Shown here piece after piece: positions 39,533 through 48,605 of a stretch of 54,907 nt of DNA. The position numbers and the translations under genes were made by a program. The notes beneath the pieces are model-generated. The model was not told where the DNA came from, made no database searches, and saw nothing but the letters and a program-made list of their open reading frames with translations. Source of the DNA: an uncultured Acidobacteriia bacterium (GTDB lineage Bacteria > Acidobacteriota > Terriglobia > Bryobacterales > Bryobacteraceae); NCBI GenBank assembly GCA_903900705.1, contig CAIUOG010000013.1, positions 1 to 54,907 of the forward strand. Reading direction: 5' to 3'. The stretch's first letter is position 1; every line of letters begins with the position of its first letter.

Positions 39533-40366
39533 TCAGTTGCTGGCTACAGGCGGCGCGCTGGCGATTGCCGGCAGAATGATCTGCGGCGAACTGATCAGGC
39601 TCCCGAATGCCACGCGTATTTCCGGGTTTGCCGGCAACGTATCCGGCAGCTTCAGATTGATCTGGTACAGCCCGGAAAACCCTGGCGCCAGGCCGGCATA
39701 AAGAATGTTCGGCGCGGGCACCGCCACTCCGCCGAGCATCACCTGCATTTGTGCCGCAGCCACAATCTTCGCCGCAAACTGCGCGAGGCGACCCGTCTGC
39801 GTGTCCGGCGTCACCCGGCCCAGGCCATCGGCAAACAGGACAATAATCTCCCCCGCCTGCGCCGGCGCCGCGGCCGATATCAGCGCGCCGCTCAGATGCG
39901 TTGCAATCGCCACATTTCCATTCCACGGGAAAAGGCCCGGCGACGTCGCGTTCAGCTGAATTTGCACCGACGGACCGGCCGCGCCCTGCCGGACCACTTC
40001 CACCGTCACCGTGCCGGCCCTCAGATCATAGGGCACCACAAAGTTGATCTGGCCCGGAGATATGAAGAACAGGCTGGCGAAAAAGCCGTCCACCAGCACC
40101 GAAACACCGTCGAGTGACGTGGGCAGAATAGACCCCGGCTGTGCCGAAGCGACCGTGGCAATCGTGTTGAAAGCCAGATTTGCCCCGTAAATCGTCGCCA
40201 GACAATTGGGCGCAAGAGCCTCCGCCGTCTGCGTGGCGCTATTGACAATGCTGCTTGTCGTGTAGGTCGGATAGGTGGTCACGGCCGCGGTCGCCGGCAA
40301 GGCCAGAAACACGCACCCGAGCCAGTATGTGGACAATCCGAATCTGCCTCGCCAGACTGAACGCAT
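39533..40366 (-). CDS. TIGR03437 family secreted protein
   Basis: 277 residues. Leader to ~residue 28 (LGCVFLALPATAA). The body shows the Solibacter TIGR03437 pattern: SIVNSATQTAEALAPNCLAT, VLVDGFFASLFFISPGQINF, ATSPGLF, GEIIVLFADGLG and PDTLPANPEIRVAFG. The domain usually ends long adhesin- or NHL-repeat-like proteins; here it stands nearly alone. Function unknown, probably cell surface. Confidence 0.88.
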   Translation of the reverse strand: MRSVWRGRFGLSTYWLGCVFLALPATAAVTTYPTYTTSSIVNSATQTAEALAPNCLATIYGANLAFNTIATVASAQPGSILPTSLDGVSVLVDGFFASLFFISPGQINFVVPYDLRAGTVTVEVVRQGAAGPSVQIQLNATSPGLFPWNGNVAIATHLSGALISAAAPAQAGEIIVLFADGLGRVTPDTQTGRLAQFAAKIVAAAQMQVMLGGVAVPAPNILYAGLAPGFSGLYQINLKLPDTLPANPEIRVAFGSLISSPQIILPAIASAPPVASN

Positions 40367-40443
40367 AGGATGACATCTCCATTCTGGGCAATTGGAGCGG
40401 CATATGCCATTCCTCCGGCCGAAAGTGGGGAGGTATTCCTGCT

Positions 40444-41265
40444 CTACTGCGTTGGTGCTAGCCCGCCCGCTCCCCAGCGCTCCAGCGTCGTCACCCCTTC
40501 ACCCAGCGCATGTACCGTGGCCGCCGTCCGGTAGCCTGTTTTCGTTTGCCCGATTTCCACCGAAATATACCCGAAGAACCAGCCCTCCACGTATTTCGCG
40601 TTCCCCCGAAGATGCCCGCCCGCGCTCGGCAGCGACAGGTACTCCACGCCGTCCAGCTTGTAATGCAGCAGTTCATGAACATGTCCCGCGATCACAAACT
40701 GCACGCCATACTGCTTCGCCAGTCGCTGCAGAGGGAAGTCCGGATTGTGCAGGACCACATTGAAAATCCACCCCGGCCGGTGCGAAACGATGAATTTCAC
40801 CGGCTGCGCCGCGTGCGCTCTCAGGTCGTCTTCCAGGAACGCCATCTCGGCATCGGAAAACTGGTCGGACCGGCTGTTGTCCAGCACCGTAAAGTGCGCC
40901 GGTCCCCGGTCGAAACTGTAGTGCGGCGCATGACCCGTATACTGCGTAAACAGTTTCTCGGACGTTGCCGACCAGATGTCATGGTTGCCCGGAGCGGGAA
41001 ACAGCGGGATGCCGCGATACGGTCGCAGACTGTCCATCACCGTCTGCCATTCGGCGTCGGCCGTGGCATCGTTGAGCCCCTGAATCGTATCACCCGCCGA
41101 AACCACAAACTCCGGCTTTTCCGCCGCTACGGCCTTCCAGACCTGCTCATACACCCCCGGCTGCGTCTCTCCCGTCCGGTCGCCCAGCAGGACAAAGCGC
41201 AGCGGAGCAACGCCGCCGGCGGTCACCGGAATCGCGATCAGAATCAGGAGAGTTTTCAGTCGCAA
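40444..41265 (-). CDS. Calcineurin-like metallophosphoesterase, secreted
   Basis: 273 residues. Metal-binding motifs in order: FVLLGDRTG, VSAGDTIQG, PAPGNHDIW, VSHRPGW and IAGHVHELLHY. A leader (LKTLLILIAIPVTAGGVA) suggests export. The start is TTG at 41265; TATACT lies 9 nt before it. Phosphomonoester or diester substrate unknown. Upstream of the TIGR03437 and VirB10-like genes on the same strand. Confidence 0.85.
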   Translation of the reverse strand: MRLKTLLILIAIPVTAGGVAPLRFVLLGDRTGETQPGVYEQVWKAVAAEKPEFVVSAGDTIQGLNDATADAEWQTVMDSLRPYRGIPLFPAPGNHDIWSATSEKLFTQYTGHAPHYSFDRGPAHFTVLDNSRSDQFSDAEMAFLEDDLRAHAAQPVKFIVSHRPGWIFNVVLHNPDFPLQRLAKQYGVQFVIAGHVHELLHYKLDGVEYLSLPSAGGHLRGNAKYVEGWFFGYISVEIGQTKTGYRTAATVHALGEGVTTLERWGAGGLAPTQ

Positions 41266-41345
41266 CTGCCAGCCAGTATAGCGGCTTCCAAATGCGACAG
41301 AACTCTTACAAAGACCGCCGGAAAACCCTGATAGCCTGGAATAGG

Positions 41346-42218
<873 letters not shown>

Positions 42219-42238
42219 GTCCCGCTCATCCGGAGCGC

Positions 42239-42244
42239 TAATCT
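42239..42244 (+). promoter_or_regulatory. -10-like box TAATCT, leaderless histidine kinase start
   Basis: TAATCT fits TANNNT and ends 6 nt before ATG 42251. Weak as a sigma-70 box; listed because of the exact spacing. Confidence 0.25.
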
Positions 42245-42250
42245 GAACTC

Positions 42251-43144
42251 ATGATCGGTAGCGGCCGCAGGAAGTCGATCATCTTCTTTATCGCGCTCGG
42301 CATCGGCATGATCGTCGTTGCGTTGCTGCTCTATCTGGGCGGCATCGTGCTGGATTGGCGGGCCGGCGTGCGCCTCTTCTTCGGCATTCTGCTGCTGGCC
42401 GTGATCATCGCGGGCGTGGTTCTCAACACCATCTTTCTGGTGCGGGAAATCCGACGCAATGAACAGCACGACGCGTTTATCAACGCCGTGACGCATGAGC
42501 TCAAGACGCCCATCGCTTCCATCCGCCTTTACGCCGAAACCCTGCAAACGCGCTCCGTCGATGAAGCCAAGCGCAAGGAGTTCTACCGCATCATCCTGCA
42601 GGACAGCGACCGCCTGCTCTCCACCATCGAACAGATTCTGCGCACCGGCCGCATTGGCGCAAACTCGAAACCGCCCAACATCTCACCTCTGAACCTCTCC
42701 GATATCGTGGCCGAATGCGCCTCCCGCGCGCGGGTGCTGCATAACATCCCGAATGAGGCCATCGTCTGCGAAACGGCAGGCCAGTTGCAGATTCTGGGCG
42801 ATCTCGACGAAGTCCGCGCCGCCGTCTCCAATCTGCTCGACAACGCCGTCAAGTACTCCGGAGCCAACGTCCAGGTGCTGGTGGCCACCGCGCGGGAGGA
42901 TGAGAAATACGCGTCCGTCCGCGTGACGGATAATGGACCCGGGATTCCGGAGACTGAACTGAAGCGCATCTTTAAACGGTTCTATCGCATGAGCGGCCCT
43001 CTTGCGACCCGCGTCAAGGGCACTGGTCTGGGGCTGTTCATCGTGCGTTCCGTCGCAAGGCGGCATGGTGGAAAAGCCTGGGCCGAGAGCCCCGGGCCGG
43101 GACGCGGCAGCACCTTCGTCCTCCAGTTCCCCCTGCAAAAATGA
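42251..43144 (+). CDS. Sensor histidine kinase
   Basis: 297 residues. Two transmembrane helices (~9-33 and ~42-65) with almost no periplasmic loop, so it probably senses within the membrane or through a partner. H box VTHELKTPIAS with His82, N box NLLDNAVKYSG, G1 DNGPGIP, F box FKRFYR and G2 GTGLGLF. Its stop overlaps the regulator's ATG (ATGA). Placed just after the desaturase, a membrane-state sensor is plausible but unproven. Confidence 0.92.
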   Translation: MIGSGRRKSIIFFIALGIGMIVVALLLYLGGIVLDWRAGVRLFFGILLLAVIIAGVVLNTIFLVREIRRNEQHDAFINAVTHELKTPIASIRLYAETLQTRSVDEAKRKEFYRIILQDSDRLLSTIEQILRTGRIGANSKPPNISPLNLSDIVAECASRARVLHNIPNEAIVCETAGQLQILGDLDEVRAAVSNLLDNAVKYSGANVQVLVATAREDEKYASVRVTDNGPGIPETELKRIFKRFYRMSGPLATRVKGTGLGLFIVRSVARRHGGKAWAESPGPGRGSTFVLQFPLQK

Positions 43145-43881
43145 AACGAATTCTGGTGGTGGAAGACGAGCAGCACCTCGCCGAGGGGCTCCGGTTCAAT
43201 CTCGAACAGGAGGGCTATGAGGTGCAGGTGGTGGATAACGGCGAATCCGCGCTCGCCCTGCTTGTCGGCGCGGCCCGCGTGTCGTATGACATCGTTGTTC
43301 TCGATGTCATGCTTCCCGGCATCAGCGGTTTCGAAGTCGTGTCCGAAATGCGGCGAGAAGGCCAGTACGTTCCCACCCTCATCCTCACCGCGCGCGGTCA
43401 TTCCCAGGATGTATTACAGGGCTTTGAATCCGGCGCGGACGATTATCTCACCAAGCCGTTCGAACTCGAAATCCTCATCGCTCGCATTCGCGGATTGCTC
43501 CGCCGCGGCGAATGGCTGCGCCGGTCCCTCCCGAAAGTCCAGCCCCCGGCCGAGACCGAGGACTCGTTCACGTTCGGTGAGAAGTCTGTCTATTTCGATC
43601 TTCTTGAACTCCGCGTCCGCGACCAGATCTTCCCGCTCACGCTCATGGAAATGAATGTTCTGCGCTATCTCATCTCACGCGCCGGCAAGCCGGTTTCGCG
43701 CGGCGAGATGCTGGAGGAAGTCTGGGGACTGCGCGAGGATACCGATACCCGCGCTCTCGACAACTTCATCGTCCGTCTTCGCAAGTACATTGAAGACGAC
43801 CCCGGCAAGCCCCGCCACCTGCTCGCGGTCCGCGGCGTCGGTTACCGCTTTGTTGCCGTGCCACCGGAGCAGACCAGCTAA
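43141..43881 (+). CDS. OmpR-family response regulator
   Basis: 246 residues. Receiver domain with phospho-acceptor Asp55 in VVLDVMLPG, conserved Lys in YLTKPFE and Thr in LILTARG. A C-terminal winged helix (~145-240: LTLMEMNVLRYLISRAGKPV, RLRKYIEDD, RGVGYRF) binds DNA. Cognate partner of the kinase it overlaps. Confidence 0.94.
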   Translation: MKRILVVEDEQHLAEGLRFNLEQEGYEVQVVDNGESALALLVGAARVSYDIVVLDVMLPGISGFEVVSEMRREGQYVPTLILTARGHSQDVLQGFESGADDYLTKPFELEILIARIRGLLRRGEWLRRSLPKVQPPAETEDSFTFGEKSVYFDLLELRVRDQIFPLTLMEMNVLRYLISRAGKPVSRGEMLEEVWGLREDTDTRALDNFIVRLRKYIEDDPGKPRHLLAVRGVGYRFVAVPPEQTS

Positions 43882-44124
43882 CGCGGTTGCCGGAGCCCAT
43901 CACAAAATCCGCGCGCGTCTCCGCGACCTCCCGTCCACCGGTTTTTCTGCCAGACCTCCCCGCCACGCGTTTCCATGGCGTACCAGGTCTGTGACGGTGA
44001 ATGGAAATACCGCGCGGGTTCCCAGGCTGCGGCTGGCAATTTTGGGATGGCGGGCGGCGCACGGGGTTTCCGCCGCCTGCGTCGGCAGCGCCATTACGAG
44101 AAGGAACTGGAGCACCCGGCGCAT
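43882..44124 (-). pseudogene. Decayed cytochrome-c-type gene fragment
   Basis: The frame starting at ATG 44124 has a signal peptide (MRRVLQFLLVMALPTQAAE), then PCAARHPKIA, which reads as a CxxCH heme site with the second Cys changed to Arg (TGC to CGC). About 15 residues later the coherent sequence moves to another frame: YFHSPSQTWYAMETRGGEVW, the wording that follows the first heme in acidobacterial multiheme/TPR cytochromes. It stops at 43882. Lost heme Cys, frameshift and truncation argue for a pseudogene. Confidence 0.5.
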
Positions 44125-44144
44125 GAAACCGGCAATCTATCAGG

Positions 44145-44150
44145 CACAAT
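44145..44150 (+). promoter_or_regulatory. -10-like box CACAAT, leaderless cupin start
   Basis: CACAAT ends exactly 6 nt before GTG 44157. No ribosome binding site lies between. Confidence 0.35.
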
Positions 44151-44156
44151 AGTTGC

Positions 44157-44525
44157 GTGAACCCCAACGCCATTACAGCTTTTGATACCGCGGCTCTCCC
44201 CTGGGAAGAACGGTGGAACGAACACCTCGGTAAGATGCTTTATCGCAAGAATCTGGTGGAGGATCCCGAGACCGGCGCGGAAATCCGCATCGTGAAATAC
44301 CCTGCCGGAGTCATCAACAGCCGCCACGTACACACCTGCGCCCATGGCATGTACGTCATCGAAGGCACGCTCGTCACCCACGCCGGCACCTTCGGCCCCG
44401 GCAACTTCGTCTGGTTCCCCACCGGCATCGAAATGGAACACGGGGCAACTGCGGAGACGGACGTGGTGGTCCTGTTCATCACCAACCGCAAATTCGACAT
44501 CCACTACCTGCCGAAGCCCGAGTAG
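44157..44525 (+). CDS. Small cupin-domain protein
   Basis: 122 residues from GTG 44157. Cupin motif 1 with metal ligands in INSRHVHTCAHGMYVIEG, motif 2 around GPGNFVWFPTGIEMEHG. Single-domain cupin, similar in size to acetylacetone-cleaving or anti-ECF cupins; no specific activity can be named. It lies 16 nt before the proline dehydrogenase gene. Confidence 0.85.
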   Translation: MNPNAITAFDTAALPWEERWNEHLGKMLYRKNLVEDPETGAEIRIVKYPAGVINSRHVHTCAHGMYVIEGTLVTHAGTFGPGNFVWFPTGIEMEHGATAETDVVVLFITNRKFDIHYLPKPE

Positions 44526-44541
44526 CCTATCATCAAGACGG

Positions 44542-45456
44542 ATGCCGCTGCGCAGCACGCTCCTCTACCTCTCGCAACAGCCGGGCTTCCGTCACTGGGC
44601 GGAAACCTCCCCGCTCGCCCGTGGACTCTCCTCCCGGTTTATTGCGGGGAACACGCTGGAAGAGGCTCTCACCGTGTGTAAGAAGATCCGCGGCGAAGGC
44701 ATCAGCGCCACGCTCGACTATCTCGGCGAGAACGTACAGTCCCTCGCCGAGGCCGCCGTCTGCCGCGACATGTATCTTCGTATGCTCGCCGGTCTCCGCG
44801 ATGCCGGCCTCGAACCCAACGTCTCCCTCAAACTGACCCAGTTCGGGCTCGATTTCTCCACCGAAGCCTGCGAGCAGAACGTTGCAGCCCTCGTGGAAGC
44901 CGCCGCTTCCTCCGGTGGCTTCGTCCGCATCGACATGGAGTCCAGCGCCTATACCGAGCGCACTCTGGGCATCGTCCACCGCCTGCACGCGCGCTACGGA
45001 GCCTGTGGAACGGTCATCCAGTCGTACCTGCGCCGCAGCGCCGCGGACGTGGAAGCGCTCATCGCGAATAGCATCCGCGTCCGCCTCTGCAAAGGTGCTT
45101 ATCTCGAACCCGCCAGTGTCGCCTTTCCGCACAAGTCCGAGGTGGACCGTACCTATCGCGAACTCGCCGAACGCCTTCTCACCGCCGGAACGTACCCCGC
45201 CATCGCCACGCATGACGAACCCATGATCGAACGCCTGGAGCGTTTCGTCACCAACCACGGCATCGCCCGTGACCGCTTCGAATTTCAAATGCTGTACGGC
45301 ATCCGTCGCGACCTGCAGACGCGCCTCATCGAAGATGGCTACCGCCTGCGCCTTTACGTTCCCTTCGGCGAGGCCTGGTATCCCTACTTCATGCGGCGGC
45401 TCGCCGAACGCCCCGCCAATTTGCTGTTCCTCGCGCAGAATCTCTTCCGCCACTGA
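44542..45456 (+). CDS. Proline dehydrogenase (monofunctional)
   Basis: 304 residues from ATG 44542; the frame extends into the cupin gene but the family starts near here. PRODH barrel motifs: VSLKLTQFGLDF, VRIDMESSAYTERTL, TVIQSYLRRS, VRLCKGAYLEP, and the C-terminal LRLYVPFGEAWYPYFMRRLAE that contacts substrate and FAD. Oxidises proline to pyrroline-5-carboxylate, passing electrons to quinone. No P5C dehydrogenase gene is adjacent. The next gene's ATG follows with no gap. Confidence 0.92.
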   Translation: MPLRSTLLYLSQQPGFRHWAETSPLARGLSSRFIAGNTLEEALTVCKKIRGEGISATLDYLGENVQSLAEAAVCRDMYLRMLAGLRDAGLEPNVSLKLTQFGLDFSTEACEQNVAALVEAAASSGGFVRIDMESSAYTERTLGIVHRLHARYGACGTVIQSYLRRSAADVEALIANSIRVRLCKGAYLEPASVAFPHKSEVDRTYRELAERLLTAGTYPAIATHDEPMIERLERFVTNHGIARDRFEFQMLYGIRRDLQTRLIEDGYRLRLYVPFGEAWYPYFMRRLAERPANLLFLAQNLFRH

Positions 45457-46044
45457 ATGCACGAGTTCGTTACCATCGTCTCCGGCCTGCCGCGCTCCGG
45501 CACCTCGCTCATGATGCAGATGCTGGCCGCCGGCGGGATGCCCGTCCTCACCGATGGCGTCCGCGCCGCCGATGAAGACAATCCGCGCGGCTACCTCGAA
45601 TTTGAGGCCGTCAAACGCACCAGGCAGGACCCGTCCTGGCTCACTTCGGCCCCCGGCAAAGCCGTCAAAATGGTGTATCTTCTGCTGCGCGACCTGCCAC
45701 CAGAGCACCAGTACCGCGTGATTCTGATGCACCGCGATCTCACCGAGGTTCTCGCCAGCCAGCGCGCCATGCTGCGGCGTCTGGGCAACCCGGGCGCGGA
45801 CCTCAGCGATGCCCAAATGGCTTCGCTTTTTCGAGTGCAGCTGGAGGCCACCACCGCCTGGTTGCGCGGCGCCCCCGGCTTCCGGCTTCTCGAAATCCGG
45901 TATCACGACTGCCTGCGCGACCCCGCCCGCGCCGCCGCGCAGGTCAACGCCTTTCTCGGCGGACTCCTCGACGAAACCGCTATGGCGGCCGCAGTCGATC
46001 CGGCTCTTTACAGGCGCGTCAATATCAATGCGGAACTATCGTAA
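45457..46044 (+). CDS. Sulfotransferase-like protein (short)
   Basis: 195 residues. The N-terminal TIVSGLPRSGTSLMMQMLAA is a PAPS 5'-phosphosulfate loop; a 3'-phosphate-binding stretch is likely in VILMHRDLTEVLASQ. Shorter than typical sulfotransferases (250-300), lacking much of the substrate lid, so acceptor and activity are uncertain. Directly abuts proline dehydrogenase. Its 3' end overlaps the convergent alpha-galactosidase gene by 37 bp. Confidence 0.78.
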   Translation: MHEFVTIVSGLPRSGTSLMMQMLAAGGMPVLTDGVRAADEDNPRGYLEFEAVKRTRQDPSWLTSAPGKAVKMVYLLLRDLPPEHQYRVILMHRDLTEVLASQRAMLRRLGNPGADLSDAQMASLFRVQLEATTAWLRGAPGFRLLEIRYHDCLRDPARAAAQVNAFLGGLLDETAMAAAVDPALYRRVNINAELS

Positions 46045-48173
46045 TCGCCCGACAGCCGCACCGTGATGCCGTTCTCCATCAGATACGCACCGCTGTAATC
46101 CATGGTGCCCATCAGCCCCAGGATCTGCACGCGGTACGTGGCCCTGGCGTCCAGCCCGGCCAGGCGGATCGCCGGCGCGGGACGCTGGTATTGCTGCGAA
46201 TGCAGGAAGGCGAAAAGCACGGCCTGACCGCCATCCCGCGCCACATACTCATTCGCCGTCACCTCGCCCTGCTGCGGCGAAAGCAGCCGGTAGAGATTGC
46301 CTTCCTGTACCGTCGGCCTGATGCTCTTGTAAGCCGCAATCATCTCCGTTGCCAGCTTCTCGTCCGCCGCGCTGAACTTGTTCAGGTTCGACCCCACGCC
46401 CAACGCTCCCTGCATCGCCACCAGAAACCGGTACTTCAGCGGCGTGCTGCGCCCGTTCATGTTCGGTACATCCGTCACCCAGGCGGACATGATCTTCGGC
46501 GCATAAATCTGGCTGAACCCGTACTGAATCCCCAGGCGGTCGAAAGCCTCAGTGTTGTCGGAGGTCCACACCTCATCTACCCTCTGCAGAATCCCCAGAT
46601 CGATGCGCCCGCCGCCACCCGAACACGACTCGATTTCCAGCTGCGGATGCTTCGCCCGCAACCGGTCCATAATCTCGTAAACGTTCTTTGTATACCGTAT
46701 CCACAGTTCTTTCGGCTCCGCCACATTCTCCCAGCCAGGTTCCGCGAACGGCCGGTTCATATCCCACTTGAAATAGCGGATCGGATACTGCGTCGCCAGC
46801 TTGTCCAGTACGGTGAAGATGTATTCCTTCACATCGTTCCGCGCCATGTTCAGCACCAGCTGGTTGCGCAGTTCACTGCGGGGCCGGTCGCCGGAATGCA
46901 TCGCCCAGTCCGGATGCGCGCGGTAAAGGTCGCTGTCCGGGTTGATCATCTCGGGCTCCACCCACAGCCCGAAATCCATCCCGAGGGAATTCACATACTT
47001 CGCCAGCGGTTCGAGGCCGTTGGGAAACTTCTGGGGATTCACTGTCCAGTCGCCCAGCCCCGCCTTGTCGTTGTTCCGCTTGCCAAACCACCCGTCATCC
47101 ATCACAAACAGTTCCACGCCCAGCTTCGCTGCCTTCTCGGCCAGCGCCCGCTGTCCCGGCTCATCCACCGCAAACGTGGTCGCTTCCCACGAGTTGTATA
47201 GCACCGGGCGCAGCCGCGATTGCAGGCCGTGCGGCAGAATATCGGTCAGTTCAAACCGGTGCATCCGGCGCGACATCCCGCCAAACCCGTCCGCCGCATA
47301 CCCGCCATAAAACGGTGGCGATTCCAGCGATTCCCCCGGCTTCAGCGGCTGCGCGAAATCGAAGGTATTCAGCCCGCCCGTCACCCGCACCTGCGAATAC
47401 GGCGTCTGCTCCACCGCAATCCGCCAGTTGCCGGACCACCCCAGCGCTCCGAACCACACCCGTCCGGTTTCTTCCGAGGCCGAGCCGTCGTCAATCGCAA
47501 ACCACGGATTGAAGTTGTGGCTTGTATGGCCCTTCCGGCTCTCCAGAACCTTCGTGCCCGTGTGGATGGCCTCCCGCGTCAGCTGGCTCTCCGCCGCCCA
47601 CCGCCCCGTTACATAAGACAGCCGGTAGCCCTCGCCGTGCGGTACGCTCCATGTGCCGGACTGCATGCTCTCCACATGGATCTCCTGCTTCGATTTGTTG
47701 AGCAGCACCGCGGATTTGCGTATGATGCCCTCCGCTCCGTACACGTGATAGTTCAGCGTGACGAAGATATCGTCGCTGAGGTCTTTCATCACGATCTTCA
47801 GGTCGTCTCCCGTAATGGCGTGCGCGCTGTAATGCAGCACCAGTTCACGCTGGCCATTGGCGCGCGTGATCTTCACGGAAGGCTCCAGATAACGCGTGCC
47901 GCCCCACCCGGGAAACTCCTCGCGGATATTCGATTGCGCAGGGTCGAATGATGATTGCCCCCGCCCGCCGGTCGCGCCGGCGATATCGGCAATGCGCCAC
48001 ACCGGTCCGCCCCAGTAAAGCGTTTCCAGTTCCCCGCGCGGATTCACTCCCAGCGCGTAGGCGCTCGAATCGGTGTGCAGGAGCCAGACTTTCTTTTGTT
48101 CGGAGTATTCGATGCGGGTCTGTGCCAACAGGACAGGCGCGGCCAGAAGGAGGAAGCAGCTACGGAGACGCAT
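46008..48173 (-). CDS. GH36 alpha-galactosidase, secreted
   Basis: 721 residues. Signal peptide RSCFLLLAAPVLLAQ. N-terminal beta-supersandwich (~20-310), then a TIM barrel with nucleophile Asp471 in FKWDMNRPF and acid/base Asp539 in SDNTEAFDR; LFVMDDGWFGKRNN and CSGGGGRIDLG are further hallmarks. Cleaves alpha-1,6-galactose from plant oligosaccharides. TACAAT lies 9 nt before the ATG. Close to a TonB-dependent receptor, fitting extracellular sugar scavenging. Confidence 0.95.
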   Translation of the reverse strand: MRLRSCFLLLAAPVLLAQTRIEYSEQKKVWLLHTDSSAYALGVNPRGELETLYWGGPVWRIADIAGATGGRGQSSFDPAQSNIREEFPGWGGTRYLEPSVKITRANGQRELVLHYSAHAITGDDLKIVMKDLSDDIFVTLNYHVYGAEGIIRKSAVLLNKSKQEIHVESMQSGTWSVPHGEGYRLSYVTGRWAAESQLTREAIHTGTKVLESRKGHTSHNFNPWFAIDDGSASEETGRVWFGALGWSGNWRIAVEQTPYSQVRVTGGLNTFDFAQPLKPGESLESPPFYGGYAADGFGGMSRRMHRFELTDILPHGLQSRLRPVLYNSWEATTFAVDEPGQRALAEKAAKLGVELFVMDDGWFGKRNNDKAGLGDWTVNPQKFPNGLEPLAKYVNSLGMDFGLWVEPEMINPDSDLYRAHPDWAMHSGDRPRSELRNQLVLNMARNDVKEYIFTVLDKLATQYPIRYFKWDMNRPFAEPGWENVAEPKELWIRYTKNVYEIMDRLRAKHPQLEIESCSGGGGRIDLGILQRVDEVWTSDNTEAFDRLGIQYGFSQIYAPKIMSAWVTDVPNMNGRSTPLKYRFLVAMQGALGVGSNLNKFSAADEKLATEMIAAYKSIRPTVQEGNLYRLLSPQQGEVTANEYVARDGGQAVLFAFLHSQQYQRPAPAIRLAGLDARATYRVQILGLMGTMDYSGAYLMENGITVRLSGDYDSSALILTRL

Positions 48174-48197
48174 TCTGCGTCAATTGTATGCCCGCGC

Positions 48198-48605
48198 TTA
48201 CAGCACCGCGCGGAACCGCAGCGCCTGCCGCACCACGCCGCCCGGCAGATGATGCACGCGGGTCACGCGCAGATGGAACTCGTCCGGATCCACTTGCCAC
48301 CGGTCTTCGAGCAGCCGCTCTTTCCCGCTCACCATCGAACGGGTTTCAAGCACCAGATCCTCGCCATCCCAGTGCGCCGAAATCAACCGCGGCCTGCCGA
48401 GAATGGAGACTTCCACGCTCTCCGCGCCGATCACCAGCTTCCGTTCCACCGTGTTGTCGCCATTTGAATCAATCTGGTGCGTCACTACCCGGAAGTCCGG
48501 CTCGCGATGTTCAATCACATCCTGCCGGAACTTCGGCTCCGGCAGATAGCCGAACTCGCTCTCGCCCCTAATCAGCTTCCACGTGCCTGAAAAGTTCGGC
48601 CTCAA
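48198..48605 (-). CDS. Small lipocalin-like protein
   Basis: 135 residues without signal peptide. Starts RPNFSGTWKLIRGESEFG, a lipocalin-like first strand (Gly-x-Trp), followed by about eight predicted strands. Common in Acidobacteria as an uncharacterised family. Its ATG overlaps the TonB receptor stop (ATGA), so its expression follows the receptor. Ligand unknown. Confidence 0.65.
   Translation of the reverse strand: MRPNFSGTWKLIRGESEFGYLPEPKFRQDVIEHREPDFRVVTHQIDSNGDNTVERKLVIGAESVEVSILGRPRLISAHWDGEDLVLETRSMVSGKERLLEDRWQVDPDEFHLRVTRVHHLPGGVVRQALRFRAVL

Noticed and set aside
42251-43881. Two-component system as a proven regulator of the adjacent desaturase
   Set aside because: Only adjacency and a compact membrane sensor support it; no operator repeat was found upstream of the desaturase, so it is noted as speculation only.
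43900-44124. 74-residue secreted protein gene
   Set aside because: Sequence coherence jumps frame after the mutated heme motif, which fits a decayed cytochrome better than a real small protein.
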